A stretch of 64,000 nt of DNA from Zoroaster sp. YZ-2022 (taxonomy: Eukaryota > Echinodermata > Asteroidea > Forcipulatida > Zoroasteridae), in assembly GCA_029582265.1 (NCBI GenBank), contig CM055820.1:14497695-14561694 (forward strand), in the 5' to 3' direction. Below are positions 35,001 through 50,000 of this stretch, piece by piece. Both the position numbers and the translations under genes were made by a program. Positions within the stretch are counted from its first letter, which is position 1, and the number at the start of each line of letters is the position of its first letter. Below the pieces are notes generated by a model. It searched no databases and had not been told where the DNA came from. It saw only the letters and a program-made list of their open reading frames with translations.

Positions 35001-38000
35001 GTACCAGTTTCTAACAGTGCTGATTTTTTCCAAAACAATCCCCTTTGGAGGATTTTGCAGGATTTGGGGTGGTTAGGGTTAAGCAGTTACCTAAAGTAAA
35101 ACCAACCTGATTATCGGAGTGTGCTTCATACTTTGCCTTCTCTCCATCCTTCATCTGCGCAAATGTGTAACTCAACCTCAATTCCTTCTCTTCGATCACA
35201 TGACCAAGTATCTCAATCTGACCAGCATTGCGTACCCCCTGGAGCTGAGCATCGGTCAGTTCTCGTACGGCCTCAGCGACTTTCTTAAGATCCCCTTTAA
35301 GACGTCTGCCTAAGACGGCTTGGTCTGGTTCTGCCCTGAGAGAGACACCATACTTCTCCTTGTCTTGAGAGGTAGTGATGCTGCGGATGTTCAGTTCCTG
35401 TTGAGGACATCATTGCTAAGAATTTTGGTTTTGTATTTCCTTAACTTTGACTGAAATCTGAAAAAGCTACAACTGTGCTACAGTAACATTTTAATTCCAT
35501 GACTCAGATAATTATAACCCTGAACTTACTGGTGCTAGTTACAGGCCTTTAAAGACAACTTTTTTTTAAGCAGACACTCGGAAAGCACCGAGTATACAGT
35601 GCTTCATAAATATATCTGTGAGTGAAAAAAATCATATCAATTGTTCCATATCCTGATTCCCGAAGCAAGAATTTCATCAATAAATGCAGTAAAGATTGGT
35701 CAGGAATGTTCATGTCACACACAGACTGACCTCTTTGATGTATGTCTCTAGTGACAGTACATCATCCAAGCATTCCTGATCTGTATGGATCACTACAGCT
35801 TCACGTAATGGATATTTAGTAGGCATGGTGTTACGATCTCTGATGACTCGACCAAGCTCAATCACGCTCTGCATACGACTGACAGCCCTCTCAATGGATT
35901 CATCCGTTAGATCAGCCCTGAAATAAAAGGAAATAAAGAGTCCTTGGTTTCCAACCAATTAAATTATGTAAATGCAGAGCAATTTAAATTATGGTGAACT
36001 CTGATAACTGAGAATTATAAAGTCTACATTTATAGAGGCTAGAGTGTCTTTATAACAGGGTTATCTTTTTAGAGGTTAGAGTGACTTTATAAAGAGGCTG
36101 GAATGTCTAAATAAAGAGGCTAGAGTAAAATAGGCTAGAGTGTTTAAAAAGAGACGAGAATGTATCTCTATCTCTATAGTGACTTTATAAAGAGCCTGAA
36201 ATGACTTTTTAAAGAGGCTAGGGTGTCTTTATTAAGAGGATAAATTCTTTATTGAGGCTAGAGTAACTTTATAAAGGGGCAAAGTGTCTTTATAAGTGAT
36301 GAATCAGCATACCGTGATTGAGGAAGCATGAGATAGTGTACACTAGCTGTATCCTGTCCCTGAGTGGTGTCCGTGTCTAACAGGTGCTGGAGGTTTTGGT
36401 ACATCTGTTCTGTTAAGAAGGGTGTGAAGGGGGCCATGACACGCACCATGCTGAACAGTACGCTGTATAGAGTATGGAGGGCGCTCTCACAGTCTGCGCA
36501 TCCATTCTCACCCTGAACAACAAAATGTGTACAAGCCAGTGCAAGATAATATGGTTTAAAAGGAACATCGGACGACCACTGTTTCCACCATTACTGAGAT
36601 GTACCACACGGTGCGCGCACATCACATGCATTCTTAAATAAGCGGTATGCTAACGTTTTGTCAAAGTGTGCTCAGATTGGTTGACTAAGCACTGGACTGC
36701 GTAGGAAAAAACACTTGACGCAGAATGTAGGTACCACCGCAGTTATGACGGTGCCCAGTGGACTGGTCAATGACTACTCTATACCATCGATATTCTTCTC
36801 TAGTCTTGGATTATAATTATTATAATGGAAAGTTCTGGAAAGTTTTGCTTATAAAGTTATGTCGTTCAATAGTAAAAATATATCCTGTTTTTTTTTTATT
36901 GGCAAAAACTAACTTCATACTCCTGATGTGGATTTGATCTTCTGTCTGATATTTATTCAGTCAAGAATAATTTGGAATTTATTAAACTAATTCTAAGAGT
37001 AATTATAGTTCCTCAAACATTTGCACTGAATTGATATTAAAGGTTATATTTCCTCAGGGCATGTGACATAATAATGCATAAGGTTAATACTGTTGCAATG
37101 AATTCTTAGCTATTTTAAGCCTCTGTGAATGAAAAGAATTTCACGGAAGATTCAAAATGAGATGAAGCATACTACTAAAACCATGATTTGCATATTTCCG
37201 TATCTTGCACCAATGACACTACCCACTTGGGTGGGATGCTAGATCCTATTGCATTACTGCTATTAGGTTTTTGAGACAAAACAGATATAAAGAAAGCTGC
37301 TGAGAGGTGAGAGGTGTTTGTACAATTATTAGAAGCGTTCCTACCTTGATTCTTCTCCTGTTAGATCGCACATACCAGTTAGTGAGAGTGTCTACGAATT
37401 TTACTAGTTTAGGGACGACGGTGTACAGCCGATAGGCTGCAAGGAGCAAAATTAAGGTACAAGATTTGAAGCTTGGAAGATCTTAATGGGCGAGTTTTTG
37501 GTGACAATACATGAATAAATAACGTCTTGTAAGATTCTGAAAAGCACCGATGGGATGAACTTGGATGAAATTTCATAGAGATTCAATCCAGAAAAACTGC
37601 TTACCAGAAAAATTTAGAGAGCAAGACAAAATCAGCAAGCACTTTTAGTCAAAATTTCCCAACTCCCTCTATACACAGCTCTGACATAAATGAGAATAAA
37701 GTGCCCTCAAGAGGCAATAGAGAGCACACATCATGGCTGAATGATAAGATTATCAAATAAGGGGAAAAAAGAGTCAATCTTAAACATCATTTGTTAGTCT
37801 GTGAATAAAACAAATACCCTAACCCTATGATTGGGTTACATTGACTCTTACCGTTTCCCTTCAACCTACCTCTCATTTCTTGTTTGACGAATGCAATGAG
37901 TGATTGACAGGCGGATAAGATCCATCGATCCATGTAGTTATCAGATGGTTGGAATGTTTGCTCATTGTGAAGGAACGTCCTGTTCTCCTCCTGGGGAAAT

Positions 38001-41000
38001 ATCAAACATTTAATAGTCAAATTCAAATTTTTTTTCTTAAAATATATACTTGGCATGAGGTTCTTGGGTAAAAAAAATATTTAAGTTTGTTGGTGAAAAT
38101 AACTGATTCCCCTAAAATGCGGAATAGTTAATTTCAAACAATTTACAATAGTGCAATGCAATCCAATTAAATGATTATTTATAAATTACCTTTTCTTTGA
38201 GATTTTAAAGAACACCTCTATCAATATTAAAACATACCATTCACTGACCAAGAAATAAATAAGACAATCTCAAAGGAACATTGATAAAACCTGACTTGCA
38301 TCCAAAAAAATTTACATGGGTAAAAAAGATATTTAAGTTTGAAATATGTTGGTGAAAAGAACCGATTTCCCCTGAAATGCTGAATATTCAATTAACAATC
38401 GTTCAATGTAATCCAATCAAATTATTATTTTTAAAAACGAACATCTCTATCAATAAAACATGCCATTCACTGACCAAGAAATAAATATGACAGTCTCAAA
38501 GGAGCAGTGAATGAAACATTGTTCACATAGTTACAATGACCGTTCCCTGCAACAATGTGTGTGTTCTTTCATATAAGAGTCAGCAATGGCTTGTAACCCC
38601 TGCAAATGATGCCACTATTTCTCCAACCTATAATAATAATAATAATAATAGACACTTATACTGCGCTGGTATCCACCAAGTTTGACGCTCATGGTGCTTG
38701 AACATTATTACCCCCGTCATCGGGCCAGTTATATCATTCCTAGAACCATCTCAACTCCCCGGGGTTTTCAGCCCATTCTGCCAGCCCATTCTGCCAACTG
38801 TGTAGCGCAATAAGCTTAATCAAACACAATTACCATCTCTGTACACAAGTACTACAGTCGCAGCCAGGATTCGAACCCACATTCTGATGACATCAGAACA
38901 CAAATCCGATGCACTAAACCACTCGGCCATGGAACCCTATCAATAATTAATATGGTACCAAACTGTAGAATGTGGCTAGTAAAATAAATGTCACAATTTC
39001 AGCAACTTTATTTTTATTTTTTTCACTGACATAGAAATATTTGATTTCTTTGTTTACCCTGCATAGCCTTTCAACATTTTGCATGAAGAAGCGATAAGCG
39101 TTATACCAAGGCAAGAAGACATCTTTGATGACATCTTTCACACCCTCCTCCTTAAAACGTAGAGTGTCCGCCTTTACTACGGGGGAGTTGATCAAGTACA
39201 ACCTAAGAAAAATCAAAATGAGTTTAGTTTTGTTTGATACACTGTTTTCTTACAGAGCACAATTTGGCTCACTGAATCAGTAATTGTGTCATTTGTGTCA
39301 CTTGTGTCACTGGGCCATTTGGTTCTTGTGTCATTTGCTTCATTGTATCAATTATACATTGTGTCATATTCATCAGTGCCATTTGTTATATTTATTGTGT
39401 CATTTCCTTTAATTGATTTTATTAATTATATTGCGTCATTTCCTTTTATTGTGTCATTTGATTTTATTGTGTCATTTGTTTTTATTGTGTCATCAGGCAT
39501 GCAACTTATCAATAAAAAAAACACGGAAAATGTTCAAACTCATATTGTGCACATGTAGTGCGAAGCCGATCAATATGGCTTAAGTAATAAGCGACGTTGT
39601 TTCACACTACAATGTATTTAGTAGTGTATCGTAACAAGCCGGTATCAATGTTCATTTTTGGGGGGCATGCCTGTGTTATTTGCTTTCATTGAGTCACTGC
39701 TAGCACACCTATTAAAAAATAAACCACTTCACATAATGAACACTTTACACAACTATTACAGCTGTGTATTTTCCAATCAACAACTGTCACCAAGGTCTTT
39801 GGTGTGTGTGAAAGGGGGGGGGGGGATTCTTGCAATCTAAAATATTTACAGAATTAGAAATTTAGAAGTTCTGACCTGAGAGCATCAGCTCCAAACTTGT
39901 GGACGACCTCGAGAGGGTCAGGGTAATTCTTCTTCCTCTTGCTCATCTTCTGTCCATCAGCAGCGAGAACAAGACCGTTGACGATCAGATTCTTAAAGGG
40001 TGGCTTGTCAAAGAGGGCAGTAGACAGCACAAGGAGGGTATAGAACCTAAGGTTTCATGATGAAATACAAAACAAATTAGGGAAGCCGTCATAAGTACTT
40101 TAGGCGGCTTGCCGCGGCGCGCCTTTGAGGGTCGCGACTCGGCGTGCCCCGGCTGGCTGAGCGCGGCACTATGCGGCGCATGGCCCAGAAGTGTATAACA
40201 ATGGGAACAATAGTGTTGCTTAATTCCTGAGGTTGAGCAAGAATTACAAAAGATCTCGGCGGGTTGCCAGCCTGCCGCATTTCTTTCTTTCATTCTAAAC
40301 AGTTTGCGGCGCACAAAGCAAATATGTATGGAACTCACTTGTAGCCAATTCGTAGTGGCGTATCAATGTTCATTCCCTTTTAAAAGATACAAAATATATT
40401 TCTAGATGTAATGTATTTATTTAGTTTCTCTTACAGATGCAGGGATTGTCATGGCAACCGAGGAAAATATTTAATACAAAAACGTCAAGAAGAATTACAG
40501 CTATAAACCCAGAATTGACCTATTTATTTAAACTTGAACAAAAACGGCATTTTATTTTTTACCATTTACGATCCTATTTTTTTTACCTCCACAATAGTAT
40601 AATATATATTTTTTCTACACCGGAGACCCTCCTGATCCCTTGTTTTTATTTTATAAATTTGATGTAAGGCATGACTCCACTCCAGATCCAATATATTTTT
40701 CATTACAGGCCCAGAATTTCTTTAGAAACATGACACCCTTCTTAATTACGCCCCTTTCTCGAATACTTTTTTGATCTTTAACGACGCAGACAAAGTGCAG
40801 ACGGACTTTTGCTACAATTAAACTGTCGATCATTCTTGATGAGTAGGCAAAATAGTAGGCAGAATAGATACATCACACTCATTCGGTTTTTGGCATTAGC
40901 AAAGACAACTTATATTTATTATATAATACAGTTGTAAATTCTCAGATATTTGTTAAAATTGATAAAGGACTATACATTGATGATGTCCATCATACAACAA

Positions 41001-44000
41001 ACATGGAAAATCAATCACAAAATATGATGTTAAAAATTACTTTGTTGGTCCTCAAAAGGACCGGTTGTTTTGAAATCCAAAAATCCAAAAATAACAATTA
41101 TAAAATTAAACAAATCATATAATAACATAAATTTTCCATAAATTTTATCGTCTTGGGTGCACCTTCTTCCGATGGTCATCCTGGTCTTTCCGGCTGGTGA
41201 AGACGTACTTACATCCGGCTTCACACCTTCCCAGGGACTTCTCCTGGAACAGCGGCATGTGTTCACAGGGTTGGTCCCTGGGTTGGTGCAAAGCCTCTAT
41301 GAAAGTCAGGAAATGACCAGGATGACTGGAAGAAGGCTTGGGTGTGGGGAAGTTTCGTACAGACTGCAGCATCTCTTCAGAAACTGGTGGGTTAGATGAG
41401 CAGTGTTGACACGCTGGATCGGTGCATTTAGCAAAAATCACCATGCCAATGCGCCGATCCATGTGTCGCATGACGAACATGAATTCGTCATACACTGCTT
41501 CATCCTTCCGCAACTGAGTAGCTGAAGATGACACTGCAGTGTGCACTCCGTGAAAATCGGTAAATGGTCCTTCATCTGAGCCGCTGGGGATAGAAGTTAT
41601 TGATATGGGGTTGTTTGCGTATGTTGTTGTCGACCAGTAATTATTAATGTCCACCATTGCATTGTTGAAGACAACTTTTTCTTTGTTTAGCCTATCTTGT
41701 TCAGTCATTTCACTCTGGTGGCAAGGGGGCCGTTCACCAGGCAGAGCAGCAGGGATAGAGGCAGACGTCAGTGCCCGAGTACATGGTGCCCACAACCACT
41801 CCACTGGGTTCAACGCCAAGTGTCCGGGGCAATAGCTAGTAGTGATAAGGGCGTCCAGCTTGCACTGCATGAAGAGGCGACCATAGTACAATTCGTTCAC
41901 CGCATAGTTTACGTTGAAGTCCGGGCCGCCATCAGCAATCAGTACAAGCAATGAATGCCCTTGTTGAACCTGCCCTCCCACATTCAAAACGTTGATGATG
42001 TCATTCATATGGGAGGACACGTGGCAGGGGTTGTGGGGACTCCGGTTGACGATGGTTGCTTTGCCTCTAGTTGGAAGTCTGTAAATGAATAAACAAGAAG
42101 AATCATTAAATACAGTATACAGCGTAAAAAACAAAATCAACCGATTTTTGTTGTTGTTCGTTGTTGTGATAATTGTTTTCAGTAACATGAAATAAAGAGG
42201 CGAAATGAAATGAAAGGGAAGATGAAGTGAAATTTGGAGATACGAACAGAAATTTAGACGGTACTATCGTCAAAGCGTTGTTACGAAGGGACACTTGGGA
42301 AAGGTTTATAGAGGAAACTGGTCAAATCGTACTCCAACCAACTCATGCTCATGACTGCATGCGGTAATTTAGCATCAATGTATCACTTTTATGTTTCCGT
42401 TTCATATCATTCTTTATATGTATTTTGCATGGTACGTTTAAAATATAGGTATTACGTAAAGCTCGCTAGCACTCATTTTGCTCTTGGTCAATAGTGTACA
42501 AAACTATTGACCCTGTAACTTTGTGGGATTGTAGATTTCAATGAAGTAATTCAGAATTTTTTGGGAAAAAATCTTTCTTTTATATATTTTTTTTATCTAA
42601 AGTTACTTACACAAATTGCTCTCTTCCAAGATGATCCTTTGTGAGTTTTGATGGGGTAGCTGGGACCATCTCCAGGTAGCCACATGGAACGATGTAGTAC
42701 CCAGGGGTGGGGAAGTCATGGTCACTGAGGTTGGGCTTGTCGGTAGTGGGGAAAAATCTGTTGATTTTTATGCGCCGGTCGACTGCTGAGACCTGCTCAC
42801 CCAGCTTAATCTTATTTTTGTTGTCTACGGAATAGATGAGTGACGCAGTGTCAAACTTCGCTGCCAACTCCAAGGCATACCTTACTCGTGCCGAGAAAAA
42901 ATGGCTGTTGACGTTCTCTTTTCTGACCGAGTTCTCCTTAGCGGGGATGCGGGCATCGATGAGCCCGTGATACCCTGCCGAACTACGGAAGGTCTTGTTG
43001 GGTGGCTGCATCCATCGTGCAATTGTCCGATCACCTACAATCAAAACAAAACATTTTATTTGAACCTGGGGTCACTGGAAGTTTGTGGGGGGGGGGGGAC
43101 GTACCCCCAGGCCCACCGTGCCAATGCTGCTGAACATGTGTAACATTTTAAAAACAATTTGTGGATAATCCTTGATAATATGGTCGGTTAAAAGTACACC
43201 TCATAACATACCTAAGTTCGCTCTGTCTCTCTTTAAATTGGGAATGGTGCTGAAAAGGTGCGCCTTGATCTGGGGAATAGTTGACCCGCAAGTTCCGGTA
43301 TCTTGGGCGCGTCTTCGATGGGCCTTGAACCCGTTGTTTTCCACAAAGTTACAGGCAGCATCAACGACAGTTGGGAACATTTCCCTCACCGATGGGCGGC
43401 ATGGACGTCTGGTGGTGGTCTGAAGATTGCGTTTTGCAACAGACTTCCTTCTCTTTGGACTTTCAAGCAAACGGCTAATGTCTACTTTTGGTTGGTTCTT
43501 AAAAAGTTTGTCAATGTTATCAATTCTACTTAGAGCCATGTTGATGTAAACTCCTAAAATCAGAATGGCAAGCTTTTTTTTTACTTCGGCGTTCACCCCA
43601 GTGATGTCTCATCCCTGTTGCAACAGAATGCATTCCATGTTGTCGGAACATCAAAAGATAGCGGCGCGCGCGGCTAACTTGTGTGTGAGTGGGTGCATGC
43701 ACGCTTGTGTGTAGTCCGCTCGTCAGACAAACGGCTAATTAGCCAGATCTATATTCCAATTTATTTATATAAAGTGTGCATCATTTCATGGGCCATCCTC
43801 ACTTCATCACGAAACCTTGCAAAGAGAACACCATGTCACCCAAATCTGTGAGAATTGAATCGACCGACCGAGTGGGTTGTGAAAAATTTCGCGGAGCTTT
43901 GATGGAAATCTTATCCTTTTTTATCTTTGATTATGTTTGTCATCCACTCGTATATCATGATTTTATATGTTTGCTTAATGTTTTTTAATTGATGTTCTGT

Positions 44001-47000
44001 ATTTTTGATACGATATTTGTTATATTTTAGCGGATTTTTAACTTTGATACTTCTCGCAATAATCAACATGACAGGAGAGACCGTGTCTACGCTCAGTCAG
44101 TGTATATTAACATCCATACATTCTTGGGCATACATTGTAGGCCTACACCTGGTATTGAACTGAGCTACTCTTACGCTCAGAAGCTTTCCGTCGCGGAATT
44201 TTGTTTAATGTTATTGACGTCTTTTTAACTAAGTATTGTACGTTTTTGTCTGAGACTGAATAGGTATTTTAGATTTAGTCTCGGATTTTGTGTAGTAATT
44301 GATTCTGGTCGCCATTTTGTATTGTATTTTTACGGTAGGGCTCCTCTGCCTTATTTGATGTTCAATATTGTTGTCCTTTATGCAGTTGTCTTTTGGTATA
44401 TTTGTGCAGTATTTGATTCTGGTCATCATTTTGTATCTTTATTGTTGTACTTTGTAGGCCTCTTATGGTTTTGCTTGAGGTTATTGATGTCTTTTTAACT
44501 AAGAAGATACAGTAGGCCTGCTGTGCAATTTGTCCTCCATTTGACCCTCTTTCTGGTCGCCATTTTGGATTTTTTACGGTTGTGTAGGGCTCCTTTGGCT
44601 TGTGGCAGGACACTTGAACAGTCACACAGTAAATAAATACCGTACATACTCACTGTACTTGCATGAATACACACTCATTATAATTCCTGTACCACTATAT
44701 TAAAAAACTGAGGGACTCACCAGTCATCACACTGGTAAGCATTTGTCTTATTGTTTTTAATCCAAGTACATACTGACATAATGGGTTTGTTGCATACTCT
44801 GTGCTCGATGACTCTGTTTATTTCTTGCATATGGCTTAAGCAGAATGGTCACCTGGGCCAAACCATGGTACACGCTGTGCCAAATCAACACATTCCTACC
44901 TATTCACATACAAATGGTGCTTTTAATGCCATATATGTAAAAAGAAATGTTTGTAATGTGGTAAACTCCAATAGTCTACAATTTGACATCTTGTCATTGA
45001 TTTACACATCATCTAAACTGAACAAACAGTTTATTGCATCTAGGGGTTTTTATTCCTCCATGCTTATAAATTTCAAATTTAATGCAAGGGTTGGTAAACT
45101 AAATTTGGCTGTATCTATTATGTCTCTTTTGGGATTGTGTGGGGATATTCACCCCCACCCAGGACCACAAACCAAATTAAACTGTATGAAACCTAGAAGG
45201 AAACGTAAACCAAAGTTCCCATGTACCATATGTGGAGACGATGTACTTGACAACCACCGTGCACTCAGTTGTGACACCTGCGGCTTATGGACCCACACTC
45301 AATGTGGGGAAGTTAGTGATGCGGAATACGTCACCTTTGTTAATCAAGAAGACTTTGTGTGGCATTGTCCATCTTGTGATATTTTAAACTTTAATGACTC
45401 CTACTCCATGGTTCACGATTTTGAATGCACTAACCAGTATGAATTACTTGGTGATTCAATAGTTGGCATTGTACTTGCAGGCAAACCTCTTCCCCTACCA
45501 CATACACCCATTAGCAATACACCAGACAGTGTCAGACTTCCAAGGCCTAGGAAAACTAAAAGTAAACCTGCCAGGAATTTGGAGTCTACTTCACCATGTA
45601 TCACGACAGACCGATTAGCCTCAACCTTTCAACCTGAGGAAGCACACATTCACACCGGTTTAAACACTCATACTAATTCAGAAACACTTAGTGACCTAGA
45701 CTCACATGTTGGTTCAATCACACAGACTAGAACAAACGACACCTGTTCTGAAAAAAATAGTTCTCACACAGACGAAAACTTCAAAAATGAAAATATCAAA
45801 CCACATATCAAAGGACTACTCAAGATCCTCAACATAAATTTCAGAAGTCTTAAAGGGAAGATCCCTGAACTCCAGGCGCTAATTGACACTGAGGGGCCGG
45901 ACATCCTCATCGCAACAGAAACATGGCTTAATAATAGTATAAAAAATTGTGAACTGTTTCCGTCAAACTATTCCATATTCAGGAAAGATCGCCTGGATGG
46001 TTACGGAGGTGTACTCATAGCTGTTAAAACCTACCAGCGCAACACCTCAGTGATCTTGACGCAGACGCAGAACTCATTTGGATTAAGATTGACATGAACA
46101 AAGATAAACCTATTTATGTTGGAGCATATTATAACCCTGACACTTCACTCAACTCACTACACCAACTTGAAGAGTCACTCATAAAACTTTACACTCATCA
46201 CTCACACCATAACCAAATATGGTTGGGAGGATTTCAATCTTAGGGACATAAATTGGGAAAACCAAACTACAAATTCAGGTAGTAGCATCAAAACACAATG
46301 TAATACCTTCTTAGACATGTGCACATTTTCAACTTGAGCAAGTGGTCAAAATTCCAACTAGGGAAAATAATATTCTTGATTTATTTCTTGTCTCAAACCC
46401 TACACTGATAAATAGCATAGATATAATCCCAGGTATTGGGGATCATGACATAGTCAGAATATACAGTAACATAAAGCCTAATATTACTAGTTCCACTAGA
46501 CGCAAGATTTTTCAATACTCAAGGGTAATATGACAGCATTAAAAACCGATCTTCTTAGTTTCGGTCATACACTCGTCCAAGACTTGGTAAATCACACAGT
46601 CCAAGAAAACTGGCTCACTTTCACTTATAAACTCAAAACACTCATGGAAACTCATATTCCAACTAAATTTACAACAACAAAATACAACTTACCTTGGTAC
46701 AATGCCAGACTTAAACGTATGAACAGGAAGTTACACCGACTTTATAATAAACAACGCAAATCAACACTTGAATGTCACAAGACAGTCTTCAAAAAATACC
46801 GTACCATGTATAAAAAAGAACTTAGACATGCTCAGAATGAATACATTAGTTCCAACATGAGTGAAAATTTCCATCAAAACACAAAAAAAAATTGGAAGAT
46901 GGTTAAAGCAAAACGAGTCGACAGTGGTGGTATTCCACCATTAAAGCACAATAACTATTCTACAAATGACAGTCAAGAAAAAGCTGAAATTTTAAACAAC

Positions 47001-50000
47001 TACTTTAAATCGGTTTATACACAAGAAGATACAAAAAATATCCCAGACATGGATGGAAATCCCACCTGACATTTCTGAAATTGAAATTTCCAAAGATGGT
47101 GTTAAAACTTCTTGAAGATCTCCAACCAAATAAAGCATCTGGTCCTGACCAGATCCCATAAGGATACTAAAGGAGTGTGCGACAGAGTTGGCCCCCATTC
47201 TCACTTCAATTTTTACTCAGAGTTTAAATACAGGTAAACTACCATCAGACTGGCTCATGTCTCATATATCACCGATTTTTAAAAAGGGTAACCGTAATTC
47301 TCCTAGTAATTATCGTCCTATTGCACTTACATCCATATGTTGCAAGATTCTTGAACACATTCTCACTTCACATATTATGTTTCATCTTGACCAGTTCAAC
47401 ATTTTAAATGATTCGCAGCATGGCTTCAGAAGGAGAAGAGGTTGTGACACTCAGTTGATTTTAGCAACTAGTGACTTGGCTGCATCCTTCGAAAAGAACA
47501 AACAAGTAGATGCAGTCTTTATCGACTTTTCTAAAGCCTTGACCGGGTTCCACATTCACGTCTTCTAAAAAGTTTCAGCATTATGGCATAACAGGAAAAT
47601 CCATGGGTGGATAAAACATTTCTCACCTTACGCAAGCAAAGAGTAAGTCTTGATGGGAAGTTGTCTTCAGCAGTTGATGTCACATCCAGTGTGCCACAGG
47701 GTACGGTCATAGGACCATTATGTTTCTTAATCTACATAAATAATTTACCTGACTGCGTTTCACCTGGCACAATGACCCGCCTATTTGCTGACGATGCCCT
47801 TGTGTATAGAGAATTGAATAATCCGGACGATCCTATCACTTTTCAACGTGACCTGGACGCTCTCAGTAAGTGGGGATTAGATTGGCAAATGAAATTTAAT
47901 ACAAATAAATGTTACACAATGCACTTCACATCTAAAAAGACCCCTAACATTACTCCATACAAACTTTCTGGCAACACCTTGGACACAACTGATTCTCACT
48001 CTTATCTTGGTATCATATTCGACAGTAATCTAACATGGAAAACTCATATAAATAATGTTACAAATAGTTGTAAAAGGACCCTGGGGGTGATCCGTAGGAA
48101 TTTTAAATGTTGCCCGACTGATATAAAATCAAGACTTTACTTGTCTCTTATCCAGCCTAAACTAGAGTATGGCACAGCTGCTTGGTTTCCATATACCAAA
48201 CAAGAAACACATACTCTAGACAAAATCAAAGATCAGCAGCTAGACTGTGTCAAAATGACTACTCGAGAGATTCTAGCGTTACTGCCATGCTAAGTTCTTT
48301 GAGCTGGCCAAGTTTAGACACCAGGAGGAAGATTACTAGGCTCACCATGCTATTCAAAATAACCCATAACCTCGTTGATATTAAATGGCAGGATTACCTC
48401 ACCAAGCCTCAACGTAGATTAAAAAAGACCCATGACCTCTCCTACCAACGATCGCAAACAAAGACCAAAACTCTTGAATTTAATTTTTTTCCATGGACTA
48501 CTAAAATTTGGAACGATTTACCACACCATCTACTCGATCAAACAAAGCTAACTAGCTTCAAAACCGGACTTGTTAAACACCTGAGCGAAATCACAACCCA
48601 CAACTCAAACTAGTCGGTCAAGTCAACACTCTGTAGTGATGCGGTTTACCGCTTTTACGGAGTAAACAATCCAGATCCAGATCCAGATGACATCAAAGTG
48701 GTCAGGAGTACAGGAAGATGTACATATGGGTAGAGTCAAGACAAAACTACCTCTTGACGTTGGGATGGAGATCAAGGTATCCTACAAGTCGGGTATATAT
48801 AAGGCGAAAATAGTTAACATCAACTACGGTAATGATGGTAAGTTTAAGATTTATTTTTTCAATTTTTTTAAATGAGATCTTGATTTTTTTTTATAAAATC
48901 TAAATCGGTTCTTCTCAGAGCCACACAACCCATAATCAATTTGGAAAACCCCTGTTTTAGACACGATTCCCCAATGAAAAACATTTGTGTGGAATTTGTG
49001 TGAACATTTAAAATCTTTATTAAGGAGCACTTGTTGAGATATTTCAGTTAGCACAAAGTGTAAAACGAAATTTGTGTAAAGCACGAACTGAACATTTAAA
49101 ATTTGCATTAACGTTTTGCTATGCGAAATTTTTGAGCGAAATCATTCCCTGCTGCTGGGTAAAAGTTGTAATATTTTGAATATGTATTTTTTTTTTCAGG
49201 ACGGAAGAGGTGTATTGATGCCGTAGATAGTGAGGGGGACAGCGATGAAGATGTCCCTTTGACTACACTCAGCAAGCGGATGGCTATGGAACGAAAGTCT
49301 ACCTCGTCACCGTCTCCACCCCGGCAGTCGTCTCTGTCTCCACCCCGGCAGTCGGCCCCGTCTCCACCCCGGCAGTCGTCTCTGCCCCGGCAGTCGGCCC
49401 CGTCTCCGTCCCTTGAGTTGTCTCTCATTTCAACTTTGGCAGACTTGTCGGGGTTGGGTGCGGCAGCTCAAGATGTGCCTCCGAGTCCAACTCAAGATCT
49501 GGTTTTGCTGTTGCTGAAGGAAGTTCAGCGCATCCATGAAAGGTTGGACTTAATCTCAGAACATATAGGATTGTCGAGGAAATCTGCAAAACCAAGTTAC
49601 GTAGACTTGGACTCTGGCGACATATTGATCAGTAAACCTGAGACAGCGGTGCATATCATGAACAAATCTGATTACCTTGATGTCTTGGACAAAGTTGACA
49701 ACCCAAAGGATTTTGTTCTAAAATTAGTTGCAAAATTGCTTGCCGAGGAGGAACTGGCACATTTTAATTATCATGGGGGGGAGGTGATTTGCAAACAAGG
49801 AAATATTACAAAGAAAGCACTCAAACGTCATCCAATTTTTATAGCCATAATAACACAAGCACAAATAGTATATCCAATGGAAACATCGTCAACCACCTAT
49901 CCAAAACAGCTACGGGACGCAATAAATGGAAAATGTAGGACGTTGGCAAAAAAATTAGACATAAGTTAGACACAAGTTAGACATATTTTTTCTGTTTAAT

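Noticed and set aside
49108..49428. Minus-strand ORF with [10 protein letters not shown] repeats
   Set aside because: Antisense shadow of the serine/proline-rich repeat in the BEN-domain protein.
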